Positions 34,488-44,335 of a stretch of DNA of 64,000 nucleotides are shown one piece after another. The notes under the pieces are model-generated. The model worked only from the letters and a program-made list of their open reading frames with translations. It did no database searches and was not told the origin of the DNA. A program made the translations under genes and the position numbers. Numbering within the stretch: the stretch's first letter is position 1; each line of letters opens with the position of its first letter. Source of the DNA: Selenomonas sp. oral taxon 920 (GTDB lineage: Bacteria > Bacillota > Negativicutes > Selenomonadales > Selenomonadaceae); the NCBI RefSeq assembly GCF_001717585.1, contig NZ_CP017042.1:843501-907500 (forward strand), given 5' to 3'.

Positions 34488-35414
34488 GTGAGACTCATCG
34501 AATTTCATGCCTTAACGAAGGAAGACAAGCCCCTGCTTGATCAATATTTTTGTGCGAATTACTATGAGAATTCGCATTTTAACTTTACGAATCTCTATAT
34601 GTGGCGCGAACCATTCCACGTTCATATTGCGGAGGAGGACGATGTTCTCTATGTGGTGAGTGAGTGGAAGGCACGCATTTCGGCGCTGCAGCCGTTTTGC
34701 GATCCTGCACGTTATCCCGCGGCGACGAAGAAGCTGCTCGCGTACTTCGAGGAGATTGAACAGCCCTTCCATATCTATGATATGGAGCGGGGGTATGCAG
34801 ATTTCCTGCGTGATTGTACCTGCGCCGACTTCGAGGTAGTTGCTGACCGCGACAACTTTGACTATGTGTATCTCGCGGAAAAACTCATCAATCTCTCAGG
34901 GCGCAAGCTGCACTCAAAGAAGAACCATCTGAATGCGTTCCGCAAGGAGCATCCCGATGCAGAGTTTGTGCCGATCACGGATGAGATCGTCACCCTGTGC
35001 AAGCTCGAACTGAACAGCTGGTACAAGCAGCACCGTCAGGAGGACGGGACGGTCGATCCGTTCATCGGTTACGAGCGCACGGCGATCCTCGAAGTGCTGA
35101 ACAACTTTGAGGACTTCGGGCTGAAGGGCGGCGCGATCCTCCTCGATGGGCGCGTCATCGCTTTTACCTTCGGCGAGCAGCTGAATACGGACACGGCGGT
35201 CATTCACGTGGAGAAGGCAGATCCTGAGCTGCGCGGCGCGTATCCTGCGATCAATCAGGGGTTTGTGGAGCACGCGTGGAGTGATATGACCTACATCAAC
35301 CGTGAGGAGGATATGGGCATTGAGGGGCTGCGCAAGGCAAAGGAGTCCTACAAGCCCGAGAAGCTGATTGAGAAGTTTAATGCGACCTTGGTCGGATTTG
35401 CAAACTGCACGTGA
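34488..35414 (+). CDS. DUF2156 (phosphatidylglycerol lysyltransferase C-terminal-like) protein
   Basis: A 308-residue protein of the DUF2156/LPG_synthase_C group, a GNAT-like double domain related to the catalytic part of MprF. Typical segments are YYENSHFNFTNLYMWRE near the start, HSKKNHLNAFRKEHP in the middle and YINREEDMGIEGLRKAKES near the end. Unlike MprF it has no membrane flippase domain, so lipid aminoacylation is doubtful and the acceptor is unknown. The start GTG 34488 is tentative (weak ribosome site GGGAAG 11 nt upstream). Confidence 0.82.
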   Translation: MRLIEFHALTKEDKPLLDQYFCANYYENSHFNFTNLYMWREPFHVHIAEEDDVLYVVSEWKARISALQPFCDPARYPAATKKLLAYFEEIEQPFHIYDMERGYADFLRDCTCADFEVVADRDNFDYVYLAEKLINLSGRKLHSKKNHLNAFRKEHPDAEFVPITDEIVTLCKLELNSWYKQHRQEDGTVDPFIGYERTAILEVLNNFEDFGLKGGAILLDGRVIAFTFGEQLNTDTAVIHVEKADPELRGAYPAINQGFVEHAWSDMTYINREEDMGIEGLRKAKESYKPEKLIEKFNATLVGFANCT

Positions 35415-35452
35415 ATATGGTAAGATAGCACAACGCTAGGATAACGCAGGCT

Positions 35453-35493
35453 CGTCCTTCGCCCAACATAAGCGGCGAAGGACGTTCTTGTTT
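35453..35493 (+). terminator. Intrinsic terminator
   Basis: CGTCCTTCGCC (35453-35463) pairs with GGCGAAGGACG (35474-35484), then TTCTTGTTTT. It ends the DUF2156 gene and precedes leuA. Confidence 0.85.
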
Positions 35494-35528
35494 TATAAGG
35501 GTATTTTGACAATGCGGGGGGAACGATC

Positions 35529-37196
35529 ATGAATCACACAAAGTACACGAAGGGGTATTATATGCCGCCCGAGATCCGTCTGGACTGGCTGCGCAAGGAT
35601 GCGCCCGACAAGGCGCCGATCTGGTGCTCGGTCGATCTGCGCGACGGCAACCAGGCACTCATCATTCCAATGAGTCTGGACGAAAAGCTCGCGTTCTTTG
35701 ATCTCCTCGTGCGTGTGGGATTCAAGGAGATCGAGGTTGGCTTCCCCGCCGCGTCGGAGACGGAGTACGAGTTCCTGCGCCGTCTCGTCGAGGACAATCT
35801 CATCCCCGACGATGTGACGGTGCAGGTACTGACGCAGGCACGTGAGCATATCATCCGAAAGACGTTTGATGCGCTGCGCGGCGTGAAGAACGCGATTGTG
35901 CATGTCTACAACCCCACGTCTGCAGCACAGCGCGAGCAGGTATTTGCACGATCAAAGGAGGAGATCCTCCAGATCGCCGTAGACGGCGCAAAGCTTCTCA
36001 AGAAGCTGACGGAGGAGGCGGGCGCGAACTATCGGTTTGAATACTCGCCCGAAAGCTTCACGGGCACGGAGCCGGAGTATGCGCTCGAGGTCTGCAATGC
36101 TGTGCTCGATGTGTGGCAGCCCACGCCCGACCGCAAGGCGATCATCAATCTTCCCTCGACGGTTCAAATGTCGATGTCACATGTCTACGGGATGCAGATT
36201 GCCTACGTCAACGAGCGGCTGAAATACCGTGACAGCGTCGTCCTCTCCCTCCACCCGCACAACGACCGCGGCTGCGGCGTAGCAGATGCGGAGATGGGGC
36301 TGCTCGCGGGTGCAGACCGTGTCGAGGGCACACTCTTCGGCAACGGGGAACGCACGGGCAACGTCGATATCATCACGGTCGCAATGAATATGTTTGCGCT
36401 CGGTGTCAATCCGAATCTCGACTTCTCCGATCTCCCGCACCTCGTCGAGGTCTATGAGCAGGTGACGCGCATGCAGGTCAACCCGCGCCAGCCGTACTCG
36501 GGCGCACTCGTCTTTGCCGCGTTCTCCGGCTCCCATCAGGATGCCATCGCCAAGGGCATGAAGCACTGGGATGAGAACAAGCCCAAGCACTGGTCACTGC
36601 CATACCTCTACATCGACCCGAAGGATATCGGGCGCACGTACGACGGCGATGTCATCCGCATCAACAGCCAGTCGGGCAGGGGCGGCGTCGGCTACATCAT
36701 GGAGCACCAGTACGGCATCAGCATGCCGAAGAAGATGCGCGAGGACTTCAGCTATCGCGTGAAGTCCGTCTCCGACAGCGGGCACAAGGAGCTTATGCCG
36801 GATGAAATTTACAAGGTCTTTACGGATACATACGTCAATATCGTTTTCCCGTTCGAGCTTTCGGATTTCCATCTGAAAAAGCAGCCGGACGGCACGCGCA
36901 TGGGGGACGTTCATCTGAAGGTGAACGGCGAGGAGCATATGTACGGGGCGCGCGGCAACGGGCGTCTGGACGCGATCTCGAACGCCATGCAGGAAAATCT
37001 TGGCCTGCACTATACGAACCTCACATACAGCGAGCATGCGCTTGAAATCGGGCAGACCTCGCGTGCCATCTCCTACATCAGCATCACAGGCAAGGACGGC
37101 AAGGTCTACTGGGGCGCGGGACTGGATACAGATATCATCACGTCGTCCATCCTTGCACTGTTCAGTGCGATCAATCGCATGAAGGCAGGACACTGA
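35529..37196 (+). CDS. leuA: 2-isopropylmalate synthase
   Basis: A 555-residue enzyme condensing acetyl-CoA with 2-ketoisovalerate, the first step of leucine biosynthesis (EC 2.3.3.13). The DRE-TIM barrel shows CSVDLRDGNQALI near residue 35 and the metal-binding LSLHPHNDRGCG near residue 240. A C-terminal LeuA dimer/regulatory domain follows (about 425-555; GRLDAISNAMQENLGLHYT). Length fits the long LeuA type. No T-box or leader peptide is obvious upstream. Other leu genes are absent here; uvrC follows by 3 nt, an unusual partner. Confidence 0.95.
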   Translation: MNHTKYTKGYYMPPEIRLDWLRKDAPDKAPIWCSVDLRDGNQALIIPMSLDEKLAFFDLLVRVGFKEIEVGFPAASETEYEFLRRLVEDNLIPDDVTVQVLTQAREHIIRKTFDALRGVKNAIVHVYNPTSAAQREQVFARSKEEILQIAVDGAKLLKKLTEEAGANYRFEYSPESFTGTEPEYALEVCNAVLDVWQPTPDRKAIINLPSTVQMSMSHVYGMQIAYVNERLKYRDSVVLSLHPHNDRGCGVADAEMGLLAGADRVEGTLFGNGERTGNVDIITVAMNMFALGVNPNLDFSDLPHLVEVYEQVTRMQVNPRQPYSGALVFAAFSGSHQDAIAKGMKHWDENKPKHWSLPYLYIDPKDIGRTYDGDVIRINSQSGRGGVGYIMEHQYGISMPKKMREDFSYRVKSVSDSGHKELMPDEIYKVFTDTYVNIVFPFELSDFHLKKQPDGTRMGDVHLKVNGEEHMYGARGNGRLDAISNAMQENLGLHYTNLTYSEHALEIGQTSRAISYISITGKDGKVYWGAGLDTDIITSSILALFSAINRMKAGH

Positions 37197-37199
37197 GTC

Positions 37200-39029
37200 G
37201 TGACGGACACGGTCGCCGAAAAACTGAAACTGCTGCCGGAGTCTCCGGGTGTCTACCTCATGAAGGATGCGCGCGGGAAGATCATCTACGTGGGCAAGGC
37301 AATCGTTCTAAAGAACCGTGTCCGACAGTACTTTCAGAGCAGCCGCAATCAGGCACCGAAGGTGCGTGCGATGGTTTCGCACATCGCCGACTTCGAAACC
37401 ATCATGACGGCAAACGAAGTCGAGTCGCTGATACTCGAAGCGAATCTGATTAAGAAACATCGTCCGCGTTACAACATCCGCCTGAAGGACGACAAGAGTT
37501 ACCCCTATGTCAAGGTGACAGTGCAGGAGGAATATCCGCGCGTCTTCATCACGCGGCGTGTCGTGCGTGATGGTGCGCGCTATTTCGGACCCTATACAAA
37601 TGTGACAGCGCTGCGGGACAGCTTGAAGCTCCTGAAGCGCCTTTTTCCTATGCGCACGTGCCGTACGATGCCCGAGCGCCCCTGCCTGGAGTATCATATC
37701 AAGCGCTGCCTTGCACCCTGCGTGGGGAAGGTGACAGCGGAGGACTACGGTGCGATGATCCGCGCTGTTCTGCTCTTTTTGGAGGGACGGACGGACGATG
37801 TGGAGCGCGAGCTCGAGCATCGCATGAACCTTGCAGCAGAAGCCTATCACTTCGAGACAGCGGCACGGCTTCGCGATCAGCTCACGGCGGTGCGCAAGGC
37901 GGCGGAGCGGCAGAACATCGTTACGGGAGCAGGCGATCAGGACGCGATTGGCATGGCACGCTCGGCGGCGGGGGTCTGTGTGCAGATCTTTTTCATTCGC
38001 GGAGGCAAGATGATCGGGCGCGAGCATTTTCTCCTGCGCGGGAGCGAGGAGGAGAGTGATGCGGATATTTTGCGTGCGTTCCTCGAACAGTACTACAACC
38101 AGGCAACCTTTGTGCCGCGTGAGGTTCTGCTCCCGTGTGCGATTGATGCGGCGGGTCAGGAGATTATTGAGCGCTGGCTTGCGGAGAAGAAGGGCGGGGG
38201 AAAGGTTGTCCTACTTACGCCGCAGCGCGGCACAAAGCACGATATTGTCGAGATGGCGACGGGGAACGCGGAGAAATTTCTCACGGACGAGGAGACGCGC
38301 CGCAGCCTCGCCGATGAGCAGACGCTTGGCGCGGTCGAGGAGCTCGGGCGTTATCTCGGCCTTAGGAAGCTGCCGTATCGTATGGAGTGTTTCGACATCT
38401 CGCACAATCAGGGGCAGGAGACCGTTGCCTCGATGGTTGTGTTCGAGGGCGGGATGCCGAAGAAGTCGGACTATCGTCGCTTCAAGATCAAGAGTGCAGA
38501 GGGCAAGCCCGATGACTTCCTCTCCATGCGTGAAGTCACGACGCGGCGCTATGTGGGACTGCCGAAGGAGGAACTGCCCGATCTCATCATCATTGACGGC
38601 GGCAAGGGGCAGCTTTCCTCCGCACTTGAGATTATCCGAATCGAGGCGGGGCATAAGGAGGTGCCTGTTGTCGGGCTTGCCAAGCAGTTTGAATTAGTGT
38701 TTACGGAGGGGAACTCCGAGCCGGTCGAGCTCCCGCGCCGCAGCCCGTCCCTCTATCTCATTCAGCGCATCCGTGACGAGGCGCACCGCTTTGCAATCAC
38801 ATTTCATCGCAAGCTGCGCGGCAAGCGCAACCTCGTCTCCGTGCTCGACCACATCGTCGGTATTGGACCGAAGAGGCGGCAGAGTCTCTGGGCACACTTC
38901 GGAACACTGGACAAGATTAAGGCGGCTTCGGTCGATGAACTCGCCACTGTCCCCGGAATGAATCGCCCTTCGGCGGAAGCCATCGTTCATTTCTTCGAGG
39001 CTCAACGGGAACTTCGTGGGAAACAATAG
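37200..39029 (+). CDS. uvrC: Excinuclease ABC subunit C
   Basis: A 609-residue UvrC, the nuclease making both incisions in nucleotide excision repair with UvrB. Domains in order: GIY-YIG nuclease (PGVYLMKDARGKIIYVGKA, residues about 14-90), UVR/UvrB-binding motif (HFETAARLRDQLTAVRKAA near 220), RNase H-like nuclease (ECFDISHNQGQETVASMVVF near 395, IIIDGGKGQLS near 460), and C-terminal HhH motifs (VLDHIVGIGPKRR). GTG start 3 nt after the leuA stop, so translation is probably coupled. Confidence 0.96.
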   Translation: MTDTVAEKLKLLPESPGVYLMKDARGKIIYVGKAIVLKNRVRQYFQSSRNQAPKVRAMVSHIADFETIMTANEVESLILEANLIKKHRPRYNIRLKDDKSYPYVKVTVQEEYPRVFITRRVVRDGARYFGPYTNVTALRDSLKLLKRLFPMRTCRTMPERPCLEYHIKRCLAPCVGKVTAEDYGAMIRAVLLFLEGRTDDVERELEHRMNLAAEAYHFETAARLRDQLTAVRKAAERQNIVTGAGDQDAIGMARSAAGVCVQIFFIRGGKMIGREHFLLRGSEEESDADILRAFLEQYYNQATFVPREVLLPCAIDAAGQEIIERWLAEKKGGGKVVLLTPQRGTKHDIVEMATGNAEKFLTDEETRRSLADEQTLGAVEELGRYLGLRKLPYRMECFDISHNQGQETVASMVVFEGGMPKKSDYRRFKIKSAEGKPDDFLSMREVTTRRYVGLPKEELPDLIIIDGGKGQLSSALEIIRIEAGHKEVPVVGLAKQFELVFTEGNSEPVELPRRSPSLYLIQRIRDEAHRFAITFHRKLRGKRNLVSVLDHIVGIGPKRRQSLWAHFGTLDKIKAASVDELATVPGMNRPSAEAIVHFFEAQRELRGKQ

Positions 39030-39341
39030 AAAAGAGAGGATTCTCCCCCCAAAATGACGAACTGTATGATTGCTCTGCAGTTCTGATTATTGTAGAATAA
39101 TCAAAAAGATTTGAAATTGATGACATCTCATTCTTGCAGAGATTTGTTACACTTGGTTTGATCCGCAGTGTACCGTGTCCTTTAGGAATCTGTTCTTAAG
39201 CAAATGGCGCGCGGCGGCTATCAAATAAATCCCCATTTCCCCCCATCCCCCATTCCCATATTTTCCCCTTCCAAGACCGTCACGCTATGTGGCGGTTTTC
39301 CTTTTGTATTAATTTGTATTTGACTTTATTTATAATTTTGC
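39030..39341. other. Intergenic stretch after uvrC, no gene seen
   Basis: About 310 nt, AT-rich and with C-runs near 39235-39270. It holds an interrupted dyad ATTATTGTAGAATAAT at 39087-39102 and the hairpin ACCGTCAC/GTGGCGGT with TTTTCC at 39276-39300, a plausible terminator for leuA-uvrC. I see no coding sequence. Confidence 0.6.
39276..39302 (+). terminator. Intrinsic terminator after uvrC
   Basis: ACCGTCAC (39276-39283) pairs with GTGGCGGT (39289-39296) with one G-U pair, followed by TTTCCTTTT. Confidence 0.65.
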
Positions 39342-39370
39342 TTGACAGAAATAAGATTTATCCGTATTCT
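39342..39370 (+). promoter_or_regulatory. Sigma-A promoter for the YesM/YesN pair
   Basis: TTGACA (39342-39347), 17-nt spacer, TATTCT (39365-39370). Confidence 0.75.
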
Positions 39371-39460
39371 TTCTTTATAGTCTGAACATTACGGAAGACT
39401 GCTGTTTTCCTCGTTTGTCCACTGTGCTGCCGTATGGCAGGAGAGGGGGCTGAGCCTTGC

Positions 39461-41143
39461 ATGAAGTGGTATCGGATCAGTTATCAAAAGCGCTTGCTTA
39501 CCTATCTGCTCCTCGGCGGGCTTCTTCCTCTTCTCCTTGCTTCCGCGATGATTCTCTATGCGACGGACAGCGTCTATAAAAACAGGCAGGTGCGGGAGGG
39601 GCGCGCTGCGGTAGAGCAAATATCGTGCGCAATCGATGGATTTGTTGTGCACGAACAGCATCGAATGGATGCGCTTTTGGTACGCCCCGAGACCATTGCC
39701 TTTCTGCGCGGCACGCATGCGGATAGGGAAGATATTCACAGGATCCTCTCAGCATTCCAGGAAGAGTGCACCGCTGATACGGCAGGCTGTCTGTTCTCTG
39801 CGGACGGCAGCGAAATCATGGCGGCGGATAATCTGCCGTACGGCGATCGTCTGCCGGAACATCTGCACATGGGGCTGCTTGATCTCGCTGCAGCAGAGCA
39901 GGATTGGGTGATCTCTGCGACAGAGCACTGTGGTGTGAATCGTGGGGATACTGTCTTTTCGATGGCGCATGCGATTCGGCAGGAGGATGAACTCTTGGGC
40001 TTTGCCGTGGTCAATGTGCGGCGCGCAGCTCTCACGAAGCTTGTTCAGGATGTGCTGGACGGCAGCGCGGGGCAGATTATCTTAACGGACCGCAGCGGCG
40101 CTGTGATGATGGATGTGTTCAATCATGACGGGGCAGAACTTTCCCTCGAAAAGGCTGGCGGAGCATCGGAGACGGTCTTTCGTGACTGTGCGTATTCTTC
40201 GCCGGATACGGGCTTCACGGTTCATCTGCGCCAGCATTTGGATGCTGCCCCTCTGGACGATCTCTTTCGCCTTGTCCTCATGGTGGATGCCGTCGCACTT
40301 TGTGTGACGGCATACCTTGCCGCTCGATTGAGCCGCCATCTTTGGCGTCCGCTGCATACGCTGACGACGGCGATGCGGCGCGTGCGCAGTCACGATGATT
40401 TCTCCGTGAAGGTGGATGCACAGCGCAGCGACGAGATCGGTGAGTTGGCGCTCACATTCAACAGCCTGATCGAGCACATACGAACGCTCCTTGCAGAGAA
40501 CCGTGCGCGTGAACGGACGCTGCGTGTGGCACAGGTGAAGTCCCTGACGGAGATGATTCGGCCGCATTTTATCTACAACACGCTGAATCTCATCAAGTGG
40601 AGTGCAAAGCTTGGTGACAGCGAGGGGGCGGCGGATACCGCCGTGCAGCTCGGTAAACTGCTGCGTGTTTCGGTGAGCATGAAGGATTATGTAACGGTGG
40701 CGGAGGAACTGAGCTTTCTCCGTACGTATCTGAGGATTCAACAGCGGCGCTACGAGGGGCGGCTGAAGGTGACCGTGCGTGTGGACTGCGCGGTCTATGG
40801 CTGCTACGTGCCAAAGCTGATCCTGCAGCCTCTTGTTGAGAATGCCATCCAGCATGGTATTGAAATGGCAGAGAGCGGCGGGAAGATCGCTGTTTCGGGG
40901 ATGCAGGAGAACGGTCGCCTCGTCTTTCGCGTGAAGGACAACGGACGGGGGATGTCATCGGAGCGCCGGCGGGAGGTGCTTGCACGGCGGGATGACAACC
41001 ACTTCGGGCTTTACAATGTACATATGCGTGCGGTCTTGAATGGGGATGAGGACTGCGGGATTACACTGCACAGCACGGAGGGAAAGGGGACGGAGGTAGT
41101 TCTGACACTGAAGCACTGGGAGGAGGCTCCTCGTTATGATTAA
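39461..41143 (+). CDS. LytS/YesM-type sensor histidine kinase
   Basis: A 560-residue membrane sensor kinase. An N-terminal helix (LLTYLLLGGLLPLLLASAMI), a long extracytoplasmic dCache-like sensor (about residues 40-270), a second helix (LVLMVDAVALCVTAYLAA), HAMP, then the His_kinase domain with phospho-His in RPHFIYNTLN near residue 370 and the ATPase N and G boxes VENAIQHG and VKDNGRGM. ATG 39461 is preferred over 39434, which lacks a ribosome site. It overlaps the response regulator gene. Such pairs often sense sugars or envelope signals; the ligand and target genes are unknown. Confidence 0.9.
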   Translation: MKWYRISYQKRLLTYLLLGGLLPLLLASAMILYATDSVYKNRQVREGRAAVEQISCAIDGFVVHEQHRMDALLVRPETIAFLRGTHADREDIHRILSAFQEECTADTAGCLFSADGSEIMAADNLPYGDRLPEHLHMGLLDLAAAEQDWVISATEHCGVNRGDTVFSMAHAIRQEDELLGFAVVNVRRAALTKLVQDVLDGSAGQIILTDRSGAVMMDVFNHDGAELSLEKAGGASETVFRDCAYSSPDTGFTVHLRQHLDAAPLDDLFRLVLMVDAVALCVTAYLAARLSRHLWRPLHTLTTAMRRVRSHDDFSVKVDAQRSDEIGELALTFNSLIEHIRTLLAENRARERTLRVAQVKSLTEMIRPHFIYNTLNLIKWSAKLGDSEGAADTAVQLGKLLRVSVSMKDYVTVAEELSFLRTYLRIQQRRYEGRLKVTVRVDCAVYGCYVPKLILQPLVENAIQHGIEMAESGGKIAVSGMQENGRLVFRVKDNGRGMSSERRREVLARRDDNHFGLYNVHMRAVLNGDEDCGITLHSTEGKGTEVVLTLKHWEEAPRYD

Positions 41144-41903
41144 GGTGCTTATTATAGACGACGAACCTATGCAGCGGCAGGGCATTGTGCGGCTGACGCC
41201 GTGGAGTGACTTTGGCGCCGAGGTGATCGGCGCGGCGGGCAGCGGCATGGAGGGGATTCTCCTCGCACGCGAGCACCGCCCCGATGTGCTCATTGTGGAC
41301 ATCAAGATGCCGGGACTCTCGGGGCTCGAGGTGATCGCGCGTCTGCGCGAGGAACTCGAGGCGGAGTACATCATCCTGTCAGGCTATGGTGAGTTCGAGT
41401 ATGCACAGCAGGCGATTTCTCTTGGCGTATGCGCTTACCTACTGAAGCCGCTCGACGATGAGGATCTGGCTTCTGCCATGAGGCTTGCGGCGGAGCACAT
41501 CATGGAGCGGCGGCTTCACTTGCAGGCAGCGAAGGGAGCGGAGATCAACGGTACGCATCTCGATCTGCCGGAGGAAGAGCCGGTGCGCGGGTATCTTCTG
41601 CACGCCGTGCGCCACATGGAGGAGCATATGGCGGAGCCGATCACGGTGCGTGAGGTTGCGAATGAGCTCGGACTCAGCGTCAGCTATCTGCACAAGCTCT
41701 TTGCACGCTGCGGCACCTCGTTCAGTGCATATCTGACGGACTGTCGGCTGCGGCGTGCAGGACAGATGCTGCGCGAGGGGGATGAGAAAATCTATGCGGT
41801 TGCAGCTGCCTGCGGCTATCAGGATACGCGCTATTTCAGCAAGATTTTCCAAAAGCATATGGGGGTCAAGCCAACAGAATACCGACATAGAAAAAATCTA
41901 TAA
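41136..41903 (+). CDS. YesN-type response regulator with AraC DNA-binding domain
   Basis: A 255-residue regulator. Receiver: IIDDEPMQRQG, Asp in LIVDIKMPGLSG, and Lys in YLLKPLDD. The C-terminal AraC domain has two HTH motifs (ITVREVANELGLSVSYLHKL and IYAVAAACGYQDTRYFSKIF). It overlaps the kinase gene by 8 nt and is its cognate partner. No obvious target promoter is identified in the window. Confidence 0.93.
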   Translation: MIKVLIIDDEPMQRQGIVRLTPWSDFGAEVIGAAGSGMEGILLAREHRPDVLIVDIKMPGLSGLEVIARLREELEAEYIILSGYGEFEYAQQAISLGVCAYLLKPLDDEDLASAMRLAAEHIMERRLHLQAAKGAEINGTHLDLPEEEPVRGYLLHAVRHMEEHMAEPITVREVANELGLSVSYLHKLFARCGTSFSAYLTDCRLRRAGQMLREGDEKIYAVAAACGYQDTRYFSKIFQKHMGVKPTEYRHRKNL

Positions 41904-42051
41904 GAATTTTCTACGAAAGTACTGGAAAAATACAAAAAAATATTGTAATATAATAATTGTTATTGGGTAGTAATTCGAATACGGCTTATACTTCCCAATC
42001 ACATCTGTGTGTTATATTATATTTCTGTGTATATATGAAGGAGGGCTTCCC

Positions 42052-42213
42052 ATGAAGACATGGGTTTGTACAGTTTGCGGATGGATCTATGATGAGGCTG
42101 TGGGCGATGCTGATTACGATCTGGCTCCCGGTGTGGCGTTTGAGGATCTGCCGGAGGATTTTGTCTGCCCACTCTGCGGTGTGGACAAGTCCCTGTTCGA
42201 GCAGCAGGAATAA
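42052..42213 (+). CDS. Rubredoxin
   Basis: A 53-residue rubredoxin, a small cytoplasmic iron protein carrying single electrons in anaerobes. The four cysteines of the FeS4 site are in [14 protein letters not shown] near residue 5 and CPLCGVDKS near residue 38. ATG 42052 follows GAAGGAGG at good distance. It is monocistronic with a strong terminator. Its presence fits an anaerobe defending against oxygen and peroxide. Confidence 0.95.
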   Translation: MKTWVCTVCGWIYDEAVGDADYDLAPGVAFEDLPEDFVCPLCGVDKSLFEQQE

Positions 42214-42232
42214 CGACGATCTTTCCCAATAT

Positions 42233-42257
42233 GACCCCGCGTGTGCGGGGTTTTTTT
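42233..42257 (+). terminator. Intrinsic terminator after rubredoxin
   Basis: ACCCCGC-GTGT-GCGGGGT followed by TTTTTT. Confidence 0.9.
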
Positions 42258-42287
42258 ATGCCAATTTGTAAGGAGCCCTGAAAAACT

Positions 42288-42316
42288 TTGCTTTTCGGGG
42301 AAAAATCCCGTATAAT
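42288..42316 (+). promoter_or_regulatory. Sigma-A promoter for putP
   Basis: TTGCTT (42288-42293), 17-nt spacer, TATAAT (42311-42316). Confidence 0.75.
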
Positions 42317-42362
42317 GAACGGCATGTTTTGATAGTTCCTTACGTAGCGAGAGGATTTTTCT

Positions 42363-43835
42363 TTGGCAGAGCAAATTGAAATCAGCATTATTTTCGTTGT
42401 TTATATGCTCGTAATGATGGGGATCGGGGTCTATTATTACAGGCGCACACGCAATATGAGCGATTACTTTCTCGGGAATCGAAAGCTTGGTGCATGGGTG
42501 ACCTCGATGAGCGCCGAGGCGTCGGATATGTCCGGATGGATGCTTATGGGACTGCCTGGGTTTGCGTATGTGGCAGGGCTCAATGCGGGGTGGATCGCGC
42601 TTGGGCTTGCCCTCGGGACATGGGCGAACTGGCGGTTCATTGCAGTGCGGCTGCGCATCTATACGGAACTGGCAAACAATTCACTGACGCTGCCGGATTT
42701 CTTTGAGAACCGTTTTTTTGCCACGTCGGGGGCGCTGCGCGTTGTTCCGGCGATCTTCATCCTGATCTTCTTCATCCTCTATACGTCGTCCGGCTTCGTT
42801 GCGGCGGGGCGTCTCTTCGAGACAATCTTTCAGCTGCCGTATTTGACGGCGCTGCTCGCGGGCGCAGGCGTTGTGGTTTTCTATACGCTGGTCGGCGGCT
42901 TCCTCGCTGTGTCGCGTACGGACTTTATCCAGGGCGTGATGATGTTCTTTGCCATTCTTGTCGTTCCTGTCGGCGCTGCGATTATGCTCGGCGGCTTCGG
43001 AGCGACGGCGGAATTGATCTACGCAGAGCATGCGTCGTTTTTCTCGCCGCTGACGAAGTCCGATGGATCGACGCTCGGCTTGATTGAGTTCATTTCGCTG
43101 ATGGCGTGGGGTATCGGTTACTTCGGTCAGCCGCATATTCTCGTGCGCTTTATGGCAATCCGTCATGCGGAGGAACTTCCGCAGGCAACACGGATTGCAA
43201 TGGCGTGGGTGGTGATCTCGCTCTCTGCCGCGATTCTGGTCGGTATGGTCGGCGCGGTCTATCTGCGCACACCGCTTGAGGGGACAGCGGCGGAGACAGT
43301 GTTCCTTGCGATGGCAGGAGAACTTTTCCCGCCAATCATTGCAGGGTTGATCCTTGCTGCTGTGCTCGCGGCGATCATGAGCACAGCATCGGCGCAGCTG
43401 CTTGTCGCAGCATCGGCATTCGCGCAGGATATCTATCGGCGCAGCTTTCGTCCGCATGCACAGCAGGTGGAGCTCGTCTGGGTGAGCCGCCTCTCGGTGC
43501 TCGTGATTGCAGCGGCGGCGATCTACCTCGGGCTGAGTCCGGACAACTTCATCCTCGATATGGTGGCATATGCATGGGCGGGGTTTGGCGCAGCGTTTGG
43601 GCCTGCGCTTCTCATGTGTCTCTTTTGGCGGCGCACGACGGAGCGCGGCGTGCTTGCGGGGATTGTGACAGGCGGTATGACAGTGCTCGTCTGGAAGCAG
43701 CTGGCGCTTTTTGGGCTCTATGAGATTGTGCCCGGCTTTGTGCTCGGACTCTTTGCAATCTGGGGGGTGAGCAAGCTGGACGCAGAGCCGGCGCCTGAGG
43801 TGATGGAGCTCTTTGATCGTGTGGGGCGGCAGTAG
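42363..43835 (+). CDS. putP: Sodium:solute symporter, PutP-like
   Basis: A 490-residue SSS-family transporter with about 13 helices. Close to the sodium/proline symporter PutP: SDYFLGNRKLGAWVTSMSAE near residue 35, ASDMSGWMLMGLPG, then AWGIGYFGQPHILVRFMAIR and STASAQLLVAASAFAQDIYR. TTG 42363 is the likely start (AGAGGA 7 nt upstream). Proline is the best guess for substrate; the evidence is family similarity only. Confidence 0.9.
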   Translation: MAEQIEISIIFVVYMLVMMGIGVYYYRRTRNMSDYFLGNRKLGAWVTSMSAEASDMSGWMLMGLPGFAYVAGLNAGWIALGLALGTWANWRFIAVRLRIYTELANNSLTLPDFFENRFFATSGALRVVPAIFILIFFILYTSSGFVAAGRLFETIFQLPYLTALLAGAGVVVFYTLVGGFLAVSRTDFIQGVMMFFAILVVPVGAAIMLGGFGATAELIYAEHASFFSPLTKSDGSTLGLIEFISLMAWGIGYFGQPHILVRFMAIRHAEELPQATRIAMAWVVISLSAAILVGMVGAVYLRTPLEGTAAETVFLAMAGELFPPIIAGLILAAVLAAIMSTASAQLLVAASAFAQDIYRRSFRPHAQQVELVWVSRLSVLVIAAAAIYLGLSPDNFILDMVAYAWAGFGAAFGPALLMCLFWRRTTERGVLAGIVTGGMTVLVWKQLALFGLYEIVPGFVLGLFAIWGVSKLDAEPAPEVMELFDRVGRQ

Positions 43836-43903
43836 ACTGTTGCACTTGTTACGACATAGGATGTTTTTCTGCGGTACAATGTGGTTTAAAATAGGAGGAT
43901 ACG

Positions 43904-44269
43904 ATGGCATTTACGTTTACGCATGTGAATTTCAACGTGCTCGATCTTGCGCGCAGTATGGATTTTTATGAGAAGGCGTTCGGCTTTCGAGAGAAACGCC
44001 GCATGGAGGCAGAGGGGTTCACGCTCGTCTACCTATGGGACGGCGCGACGGACTTCGAGCTCGAGCTGACGTATCTGCATGAGCGTAAGGAGCCGTACAA
44101 CCTTGGAGAGAAGGAATTCCACCTTGCGCTCTACACGGATGACTATGCAGCGGCGCATGCGAAACATGCAGAGATGGGGATTATCTGCTATGAGAATGCG
44201 GAGATGGGGATTTACTTCGTCGAAGACCCGGATGGCTACTGGGTCGAGGTTTTGCCAAAAAACATGTGA
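43904..44269 (+). CDS. Lactoylglutathione lyase-like glyoxalase (VOC family)
   Basis: A 121-residue glyoxalase I-type metalloenzyme. Likely metal ligands: His in FTHVNFNV, Glu in FELELTY, His in EFHLALYT and Glu in YWVEVLPK, the order seen in GloA. It would isomerise the hemithioacetal of methylglyoxal with a thiol, although the thiol used in this lineage is uncertain. A ribosome site AGGAGG precedes the start. It lies between putP and the CheX-type regulator. Confidence 0.88.
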   Translation: MAFTFTHVNFNVLDLARSMDFYEKAFGFREKRRMEAEGFTLVYLWDGATDFELELTYLHERKEPYNLGEKEFHLALYTDDYAAAHAKHAEMGIICYENAEMGIYFVEDPDGYWVEVLPKNM

Positions 44270-44335
44270 CGAAAGCTATCGTTTCGTGTATAATAGGGAA
44301 TGCATGAAATGATCCGTAAAAGAGGGTGACATTGT

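Noticed and set aside
35415-35528. T-box or leucine leader before leuA
   Set aside because: Only a simple terminator for the upstream gene is seen; no T-box consensus or leader peptide.
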